A DNA stretch of 31,172 nucleotides, taken from WYEG01 sp049414625. Lineage in GTDB: Bacteria > Desulfobacterota > Thermodesulfobacteria > Thermodesulfobacteriales > Thermodesulfobacteriaceae. Made by a program: the position numbers and the translations under genes. The notes beneath the pieces were generated by a model. That model saw only the letters and a program-made list of their open reading frames with translations. It searched no databases and was not told the DNA's origin. Of the stretch, positions 25,265-31,172 are shown piece by piece. Where the stretch lies: NCBI GenBank assembly GCA_049414625.1, contig JBMSAU010000034.1:1-31172 (forward strand). Direction: 5' to 3'. Every line of letters begins with the position of its first letter. Position 1 is the first letter of the stretch.

Positions 25265-25550
25265 TAAAAACATTTGGCGTAAAGCTCGTTTGTCCATACG
25301 ATTTCTAAAGGACAAATATCGTTTGTCCCTACATCAACACTATGATTTTTTGTCACCCCGAAGGGTCTAGTCTATTGCCCTTGAGAATGCCTCGCCTTCG
25401 CTCCCCCTTATTGTCGCCTCGACCGAAGGAAAGGGGCTCCCTGTGAGATGCCGTCCTGAACAAAGTGAGGGATGCCTCTCGATATTTTTGGCTTAAAACA
25501 ATTCTCTCAGTTAAAATTTCAACCTTAAAAGGCATAAGTGGGGGTAGAGT
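25265..25550. repeat. Spacer rich in short palindromes and repeats
   Basis: The 327-bp gap before the biotin carboxylase gene has no credible gene. It contains the hairpin GGACAAA-TATCG-TTTGTCC (25310-25328), a second copy of CGTTTGTCC with near-identical flank at about 25287-25295, and two CCGAAGG copies. Three variants of GAG(A)ATGCC lie within about 110 bp (about 25385-25475). This style resembles dispersed REP-like intergenic repeats; copy number elsewhere cannot be judged. Confidence 0.5.
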
Positions 25551-27011
25551 ATGTCTGATCAAAAAATAAAGAAGGTTCTTGTGGCTAACCGCGGAGTCCC
25601 AGCGGTAAGGATCATGAACACCTGCCGGGATAGAATGATCAAGACTGTAGCCATCTATAGCACGCCAGACAGGTTAGCCTATCATGTCTTCTTAGCTGAT
25701 GAGGCTGTCCATATCGGAGAGGCTCCACCTCATGACTCTTACCTCAACATGGATAAGATCATCCGCGTAGCCAAAGAAACAGGTTGTCAAGCTATCCATC
25801 CAGGATGGGGGTTTTTGGCTGAGAACGCTGATTTTGCTGAACGAGTGGAAAGGGAGGGTTTAATCTGGATTGGTCCGCCCCCAAATGTTATAAGGCTTAT
25901 GGGTGATAAGGTCCAAGCTAAAAGGATTGCCAAGAGGGCTAATGTCCCTACAATTCCAGGGAAAGAAAACATAAAGACTCCTCAAGATGTTTTAAGATGG
26001 ATGGAAGAAGATGGGGTGGAATTTCCAATCATGATCAAGGCGGCAGCAGGGGGCGGGGGAAAAGGAATGGTTAGGGTTGATTCTCCAGAGGAGCTTCCAC
26101 TTGCTATAGAAAAGGCAGCAAGCGAAGCAAGAAAAGCCTTCGGAGATGATACTCTTTTTGTTGAAAAATACATAGAAGGAGGAAGGCACATCGAGGTGCA
26201 AATTCTTGCTGACAAACACGGTAATGTCGTTCATCTTTTCGAGAGGGAATGCACCATCCAGCGCCGAAATCAGAAGATTTTAGAGGAAGCTCCCTCTCCA
26301 AGCATCGATGATGGTCTACGCACCGAGATCTGCTATACTGCTGTTCGCTTGGCAAGGGAGCTTGGCTACTACTCCGCAGGAACCATAGAGTTTTTGCTTG
26401 ACCCTAAGACGAAAAGGTTCTACTTCCTTGAGGTAAACACTCGTCTTCAGGTTGAGCATGGCGTTACCGAACTTATAACCGGACTTGACATCGTGAGCCT
26501 GATGTTTGATATTGCTGAGGGCAAACATCTACCCTTCACTCAAGATGACATCTATCCTAATCGTCATGCCATCGAGGTTCGAATTAATGCCGAAGACCCC
26601 CGCACCTTCAACCCCTCCTTTGGGACTATTACCCGCTTAGAAATCCCTCAAGGACCGGGTATTAGGGTTGTTTCTGGGGTTTACGAGGGGGCTGAGGTTC
26701 CACCATATTACGATTCTTTGATAATGCTTGTCATGTCCGCAGGCGCTGATAGGTATGAGGCTATTCGGGTGATGGATAGAGCCCTATCAAGAGGCTTAAG
26801 GGTTGAAGGGGTAAAGACCATCGCACCTCTTCTTCTAAGCATCATAAGACATCCAGATTTTATAAGCGGAAACTTTTCCACAAGGTTTATCGAAGAGAAG
26901 TATGAAGAATTGGTGAGAGCTTTCCAAGAGAAGACTACCGATGACGAAGCCTTGAAGGTCGCCCAATACATCGCCGAGGTCTCTTCGCTTGGACCACAGC
27001 CTTGGATGTAG
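25551..27011 (+). CDS. Biotin carboxylase subunit (AccC/PycA family), divergent
   Basis: Carboxylates biotin on the partner subunit using bicarbonate and ATP. The 486-residue protein has the N-terminal domain, ATP-grasp (glycine loop AAAGGGGKGMVRV) and C-terminal domains in normal order. Several positions usually fixed differ: NRGEIA is NRGVPA (14-19), RRHQK is RRNQK, VEHPVTE is VEHGVTE, and PRHIEVQ is GRHIEVQ. The ATP-grasp Lys, the metal-ligand segment FLEVNTRLQVEH and the catalytic Arg in TRLQ are kept. It pairs with the downstream carboxyltransferase-biotin carrier gene, 48 nt away. A 13-bp tandem duplication covers its stop codon. Confidence 0.92.
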   Translation: MSDQKIKKVLVANRGVPAVRIMNTCRDRMIKTVAIYSTPDRLAYHVFLADEAVHIGEAPPHDSYLNMDKIIRVAKETGCQAIHPGWGFLAENADFAERVEREGLIWIGPPPNVIRLMGDKVQAKRIAKRANVPTIPGKENIKTPQDVLRWMEEDGVEFPIMIKAAAGGGGKGMVRVDSPEELPLAIEKAASEARKAFGDDTLFVEKYIEGGRHIEVQILADKHGNVVHLFERECTIQRRNQKILEEAPSPSIDDGLRTEICYTAVRLARELGYYSAGTIEFLLDPKTKRFYFLEVNTRLQVEHGVTELITGLDIVSLMFDIAEGKHLPFTQDDIYPNRHAIEVRINAEDPRTFNPSFGTITRLEIPQGPGIRVVSGVYEGAEVPPYYDSLIMLVMSAGADRYEAIRVMDRALSRGLRVEGVKTIAPLLLSIIRHPDFISGNFSTRFIEEKYEELVRAFQEKTTDDEALKVAQYIAEVSSLGPQPWM

Positions 27012-27059
27012 TTAGAAGATGTAGTTAGAAGTTAAAAGATTTCAAAGAAGAGGAAGCCA

Positions 27060-29090
27060 ATGGGGTATGTCTTTGTCAGACCAGGGATGAGCCCTGCGGA
27101 GATAGTAAAGGCAGTTCGGGAGCTACCGGGCGTAGCCTTTGTGTCTGTTGGGATGAGGGATGCTGGTCAATCGGATTACAAGAACCGCCTGAGGATATAC
27201 GACTTAAAAACCCTTGCCCCCTACTACAATGAAATGGGTCTTTTTGCCGCTGAGTGGCATGGCGGGGCAAGGTGGTATGTTGGCATCATAAACCGCAGGG
27301 AGAGCCCCTTTGAAGAAATAGCCATCCTTCGTGAGCTTATGCCAAATGTGCTTCTGCAGACGCTTATCAGAGAAACGAGCATGTGGGGCTACCGCCCCTA
27401 TCCAAAAAACATCATCAAGTATGTAGTGGAGCGGGTAGACATTGATGTTTGGAGATGTGTTTCCTTCTTAAACGATGTGCGGAACATGCGCATCGTGGCT
27501 GAAGTGGTCATGAAACGGGGAAGGCTCTTTGAGCCAGCCATCTTCTACACCGTTGCCCCTTGGTTTGACACAAAATACTATCTTAAGGTGGTTGACGAGA
27601 TCGTAGCCCTTTGCGGTGGTGTTGACGAAATAATCCTTTGCATCAAAGACATAGCTGGAGTTGGCACCGTCAAATCCATTTCTGAGCTTATCTCCGCCAT
27701 AAAAGATAAGTATCCTGACCTTGTGATCAACTATCATCGGCACACCACCGATGGGTCAGCCCTTCCAGTCCTGATTGCTGCGGTAAAAGCTGGAGCAAAG
27801 CTTATAGATGTTCAGGAGGATACCCTTTGCAAATTTTGCGGACCTTCTCCCATGCTTGCGTTAGAGGCAGCTCTGAGAGAGGAAGGCATACCGGTAAACC
27901 TTGATAGAAGGCTTGCTGACCTTGCGGTTGAAAAGGTAAAGAAGTGGATCAGAGACTACGAATGGGCAGAGTCTCCCTTCAAGGGTTTTGACCACATGGT
28001 GACAAAGCTTAAGATGCCCGGAGGAGCCTTCTCAAGCTTCGTTGAACAGGCCGAAAAAGGTGGTTTTATCCATCTTATGCCGGCAATCCTTAAGGTTATG
28101 AGCCTCTACAATCAAATAGTTAAATACTTTGATGTTCCCCCTGGCTCTCAGATAACCTGGGTCACCTGTAGTGGTATAGTCAACAGGTATTATGAGGAGT
28201 TTGGCGAAGAAGGAGTAAAACGGGTTATAAGCCTTCTTGAAAAGTTTGTGGAAGAGAAAAAGCAAGATTTTTCTGCCATGAGCCTAGAGGAGCAGGAAGA
28301 GCTTTTACAGCTTTTCAGGAATGCTCCCGACGATTTTAAAAACCTTATCTTGGGACATTATGGAAGGCTTCCTGTTGGCTGGCCTGATGAGTGGGTTTAT
28401 AAGAGCGCCTTTGGCGGTGCCTGGCAGGAGAAGATCAAAGAAAGAAAGGAGGACTCTCCCCTTGAAAGCCTCCCTGATGAAGACCTTGAGGCTTTAAGAA
28501 GACAGCTTGAAGAGGAGGTCGGGCGTCCAGCCACTGAGGAGGAGTTTATTCTTTACCTTATGCATCCCAAAGATGCGATAGACTTTATAAAGTTCCGCGA
28601 AAAATACGGACTTGCCCCCCTTGTCTTACCTACAAAGGTTTGGCGAGAGGGGCTAAAGAAACCGGGCGATAAGGTTGACTTTGAGCTTGATGGCAAGCCT
28701 TACACCATCGAGCTTGTCTCCATCGGCGCGGAAACAGATGGTATCATCCATGTTGTGCTAAAAGTAAACAATAAAACTCGTGTGTTTAAAGTAGCAACTC
28801 CTCGAGCAAAGAAGGCAGAGGTCCGAAAGGCAACCAAACCGAACGAAATCGGAGCTCCTATCAGCGGAACAGTATGGCGTATAGGCAACCCCAAAAGAGG
28901 AGCACTCAAAGTAGGAGACATTGTGCATAAGGGCGAAGAGATTGCCAACCTTGAATGCATGAAGATAGAAAACCCCATCATTGCCCCCTTTGATGCCCAG
29001 ATCGTAGAGATATGCGTTAAGCCAAACCAGATGGTAGAAGAAGGTCAGCTCCTTTTCGTATTGAAACCGATAGAAGAGGAGAAAGCTTGA
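27060..29090 (+). CDS. Carboxyltransferase plus biotin-carrier subunit (PycB/OadA-like), divergent
   Basis: Transfers the carboxyl group from biotin to an acceptor, in this family normally pyruvate or 2-oxoglutarate. Of 676 residues, about 25-300 form the TIM-barrel carboxyltransferase, 300-590 the C-terminal part, and 600-670 a biotinyl domain with target Lys K635 in ECMKIEN. Metal and substrate residues by analogy to pyruvate carboxylase are present: D34 and Q37 (RDAGQS), R104, K196 (IKDIAG), H226 and H228 (HRH). The usual SGLTSQPS loop, whose Thr is catalytic, is CKFCGPSP (257-264), putting Cys260 at the Thr position. FRxFDxLND is WRCVSFLND. The acceptor is therefore uncertain. RBS AGAGGAAG at 27049-27056. 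Confidence 0.88.
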   Translation: MGYVFVRPGMSPAEIVKAVRELPGVAFVSVGMRDAGQSDYKNRLRIYDLKTLAPYYNEMGLFAAEWHGGARWYVGIINRRESPFEEIAILRELMPNVLLQTLIRETSMWGYRPYPKNIIKYVVERVDIDVWRCVSFLNDVRNMRIVAEVVMKRGRLFEPAIFYTVAPWFDTKYYLKVVDEIVALCGGVDEIILCIKDIAGVGTVKSISELISAIKDKYPDLVINYHRHTTDGSALPVLIAAVKAGAKLIDVQEDTLCKFCGPSPMLALEAALREEGIPVNLDRRLADLAVEKVKKWIRDYEWAESPFKGFDHMVTKLKMPGGAFSSFVEQAEKGGFIHLMPAILKVMSLYNQIVKYFDVPPGSQITWVTCSGIVNRYYEEFGEEGVKRVISLLEKFVEEKKQDFSAMSLEEQEELLQLFRNAPDDFKNLILGHYGRLPVGWPDEWVYKSAFGGAWQEKIKERKEDSPLESLPDEDLEALRRQLEEEVGRPATEEEFILYLMHPKDAIDFIKFREKYGLAPLVLPTKVWREGLKKPGDKVDFELDGKPYTIELVSIGAETDGIIHVVLKVNNKTRVFKVATPRAKKAEVRKATKPNEIGAPISGTVWRIGNPKRGALKVGDIVHKGEEIANLECMKIENPIIAPFDAQIVEICVKPNQMVEEGQLLFVLKPIEEEKA

Positions 29091-29114
29091 CAAATCAAAA
29101 ATTAGACTTACATT
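29087..29114 (+). promoter_or_regulatory. Promoter of rplM-rpsI-argC
   Basis: -35 TTGACA (29087-29092), which includes the TGA stop of the carboxyltransferase gene, a 16-bp spacer and TACATT (29109-29114). The predicted leader is about 40 nt and carries AGGAGG before the rplM ATG. Confidence 0.5.
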
Positions 29115-29160
29115 AAGGGCAAACTCGAAGGGGAAGGCATTTTAGTAGGAGGTTTTTTCC

Positions 29161-29607
29161 ATGCTTAAAGGGCTCACAACTCAGACTCCTTGGGTTAAGA
29201 AGGAAGAGGTTCAAAGAAAGTGGTATCTGATCAATGCAGAAGGGCAGATACTTGGAAGGTTTGCTTCTAAGTTAGCCTATCTTCTTCAGGGTAAGCACCG
29301 TCCAGATTTTACCCCCCATGTAGACCAGGCTGATTTCTATGTCATTATCAACGCCGAGAAAATTAAGCTTACCGGAAAAAAGCTTGACCAAAAAGTCTAT
29401 TGGAGGCACTCTGGCTACATGGGAGGGCTAAAGCTTGAGACGGCAAGGAGGCTTTTAGAGAGAAAGCCAGAGATGCTCATCTACTTAGCGGTAAAAAGAA
29501 TGCTTCCAAGGAACCGCATGAGAGCTAAGCTTTTGAAAAAGCTAAAGATTTATGCTGGTCCGAACCATCCTCACACAGCTCAGAATCCTCAACCCATAGA
29601 GATATAG
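29161..29607 (+). CDS. rplM: 50S ribosomal protein L13
   Basis: An early-assembly protein of the large subunit. The 148-residue sequence has the L13 core: KWYLINAEGQILGRFASKLA, HVDQADFYVIINAEKIKLTG, KVYWRHSGYMGGLK, and the basic segment AVKRMLPRNRMRAKLLKKLK. Length is normal. AGGAGG lies before the ATG. It is followed after 14 nt by rpsI, the near-universal partner. Confidence 0.98.
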   Translation: MLKGLTTQTPWVKKEEVQRKWYLINAEGQILGRFASKLAYLLQGKHRPDFTPHVDQADFYVIINAEKIKLTGKKLDQKVYWRHSGYMGGLKLETARRLLERKPEMLIYLAVKRMLPRNRMRAKLLKKLKIYAGPNHPHTAQNPQPIEI

Positions 29608-29621
29608 GAGGTTGAAAGCAT

Positions 29622-30011
29622 ATGGAAAGGATTTACGCTACCGGTAAGAGAAAGACTGCTGTTGCCCGTGTATGGTTGATGCCGGGCACTGGGAAGGTTA
29701 CTGTTAACGGCAAAGATTTAAAAGAATACTTTTACGACCACATAGTAGCTGAAGATGTGATCTATGCTCCCTTTAAGCTTACTAACCTTATGGAAAAGTT
29801 TGATGTTTTGACCACTGTTTCCGGTGGTGGAAAGTCTGCTCAGGCAGAAGCTATAAGGCATGGCATCGCAAGGGCTCTCGTTGCCTATTCTCCAGAGTTA
29901 AAGCCAATCCTTAAGAAAGCGGGCTTTATTACGAGAGACCCAAGAGAAAAGGAAAGGAAAAAATACGGACTCCACGGTGCAAGAAGAGGGCAACAATACT
30001 CCAAGCGTTAG
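29622..30011 (+). CDS. rpsI: 30S ribosomal protein S9
   Basis: A small-subunit protein whose C-terminal tail reaches the P-site tRNA. The 129-residue sequence shows ATGKRKTAVARVWLMPGTGK, GGGKSAQAEAIRHGIARAL, and the universal basic end KKYGLHGARRGQQYSKR with terminal Lys-Arg. The ribosome-binding site AGGAGG overlaps the end of rplM. Confidence 0.98.
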   Translation: MERIYATGKRKTAVARVWLMPGTGKVTVNGKDLKEYFYDHIVAEDVIYAPFKLTNLMEKFDVLTTVSGGGKSAQAEAIRHGIARALVAYSPELKPILKKAGFITRDPREKERKKYGLHGARRGQQYSKR

Positions 30012-30023
30012 AGCTCTCCTTCT

Positions 30024-31058
30024 GTGATAAAAGTAGCCATCCTTGGGGCTTCAGGCTATACTGGTCTTGAACTAATAAGGCTCTTAGCCAACCATCCCCA
30101 TTTTAAGGTAGAAGTTATCACCTCCCGAGGACTGTCTGGGAAAACCCTCAGAGAGGTCTATGGCATACCCTCACCCCTTGGCGAGCTTGTCTTCACAGAG
30201 CCAAACCCTGAAGACATCGCCAAAGAAGTTTCAGCGGTCTTTCTTTGCCTCCCTTCCGGTGCCTCATCAAGCTTAGCTGAAGTCTTTCTTAAAAGAGGAG
30301 TAAAGGTTGTAGACCTGTCTGCTGATTTCCGCTTCAAAGATGAGAATCTATACAAAGAGGCTTACGGGATAGACCCTCCCCCTCGAGACCTTCTCTCAAA
30401 GGCAGTATACGGGCTTACTGAGATATACCGGGAAGAGATTACTAAGGCAGAGCTTGTTGGCAACCCGGGCTGCTATCCAACCTCCATCCTTCTTCCTTTA
30501 ATTCCCCTTTTTAAAGAAGGCTTGATCGAAGGGGACTTAGTGATTGCGGACTCAAAGAGCGGGACCTCAGGCGCAGGAAGAAAGGCAGACACCTACTACA
30601 GCTTTTGCGAGGTAAACGAGGATTTCAAACCTTACAAAATTGCAAGCCATAGGCATACCCCTGAGATGGAGGAAAAGTTAGCCGAGTTTGCCAAAAAGCA
30701 AGTTCGCGTAGTCTTTACCCCTCATCTTTTGCCTCTAAATCGCGGGATCATCTCTACGATCTATGTTCGGTTCCGTGCAAGCTTAGAAAAGGTGCATAGC
30801 TATCTTTCTGAGTTTTATCGTGATAGTCTGTTCGTTGAAGTTTTACCCCTTGGCAGGATTCCAAGGCTTGCCGAGGTTCGGGGGACAAACCTTTGTAAGA
30901 TTGCCCTTTTCGAGGATAAGAAGCGTGGTATGGGGATCATCGTTTCCGCTTTGGACAATCTCGTTAAGGGAGCAAGCGGTCAAGCCATCCAAAACCTAAA
31001 CCTCATGTTCGGTCTCCCCGAAGACGCAGGTCTAAGACTAAGTCCGGTTTTAGTGTAG
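30024..31058 (+). CDS. argC: N-acetyl-gamma-glutamyl-phosphate reductase
   Basis: NADPH-dependent third step of arginine synthesis. The 344-residue protein starts at GTG 30024 with the Rossmann motif VAILGASGYTGLELIRLL, carries the catalytic Cys in GNPGCYPTSILLPL, and has the His-bearing IASHRHTPEM segment. Length is typical. It lies 12 nt after rpsI, an arrangement common in Desulfobacterota, so it is expressed with the ribosomal genes. No clear Shine-Dalgarno is present, so translational coupling is possible. Confidence 0.96.
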   Translation: MIKVAILGASGYTGLELIRLLANHPHFKVEVITSRGLSGKTLREVYGIPSPLGELVFTEPNPEDIAKEVSAVFLCLPSGASSSLAEVFLKRGVKVVDLSADFRFKDENLYKEAYGIDPPPRDLLSKAVYGLTEIYREEITKAELVGNPGCYPTSILLPLIPLFKEGLIEGDLVIADSKSGTSGAGRKADTYYSFCEVNEDFKPYKIASHRHTPEMEEKLAEFAKKQVRVVFTPHLLPLNRGIISTIYVRFRASLEKVHSYLSEFYRDSLFVEVLPLGRIPRLAEVRGTNLCKIALFEDKKRGMGIIVSALDNLVKGASGQAIQNLNLMFGLPEDAGLRLSPVLV

Positions 31059-31172
31059 TTTTTTTTAATGCTACTAATAATTCAAAATGTTTGACGATTG
31101 CTCAAGGAATTCCACCGATTAACAAGGTAGTGTCTCATTAATTGTGTAAAGACTTGAAGAGTAAAATTGCTT

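Noticed and set aside
25353..25562. Minus-strand open frame of 69 codons
   Set aside because: It lies in the repeat-rich spacer, has no ribosome-binding site and no domain; its sequence is what translated intergenic repeats usually look like.

Overview
The window is a chromosomal segment of mostly housekeeping genes from a thermophilic anaerobe-like bacterium with Lys/Glu-rich proteins and moderate GC. The content best suits the Thermodesulfobacteriota or a neighbouring Desulfobacterota lineage: a roughly 1,400-residue CoA-dehydratase-activase-like iron-sulfur protein, an ATP synthase c subunit with a cleavable signal peptide (as in Aquifex), a split atp operon, an rplM-rpsI-argC cluster and a bacteriohemerythrin. 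This placement is inferred from gene content, not from a database match.

Layout. A partial argH (minus) is divergent from mnmA. Then follow an inositol-monophosphatase/Nudix fusion and a GGDEF protein with a pseudo-receiver. The GGDEF gene converges on, and overlaps by 80 bp, a minus-strand operon read hemerythrin - lipoprotein - hisA - RNase II-family gene. Divergent from the hemerythrin is the giant activase-like gene, whose N-terminal 76 codons are separated from the rest by a +1 frameshift at an A8 run. Next comes a four-gene F0 cluster (AtpZ-like, subunit I, atpB, atpE) ended by a clear terminator, then comM, a CDP-alcohol phosphatidyltransferase, a HypC-like protein lacking the essential N-terminal Cys, and a minus-strand GYD-domain gene. 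prfB, with the classical programmed +1 frameshift, leads prfB-carA-ribF, which ends in a bidirectional terminator shared with a small minus-strand HTH gene.

About 0.75 kb (21364-22116) is degenerate DNA. It holds what looks like a decayed transposase C-terminus and a broken Lys/Ala-rich reading frame, separated by a strong minus-strand terminator. Then come ftsK, lolA (possibly starting far inside ftsK) and a glycine-zipper lipoprotein. A repeat-rich 327-bp spacer (25224-25550) precedes a two-gene biotin-dependent carboxylase whose carboxyltransferase keeps the metal site but has replaced the conserved acceptor loop with a CxxC-containing sequence. rplM-rpsI-argC closes the window, and the last ~50 bp may be the edge of an insertion sequence.

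I see no CRISPR array, tRNA, rRNA, phage or defence locus. The points most worth a second look are the divergent carboxylase pair, the Cys-less HypC, the activase frameshift, the IMPase-Nudix fusion and the decayed 21.4-22.1 kb island.
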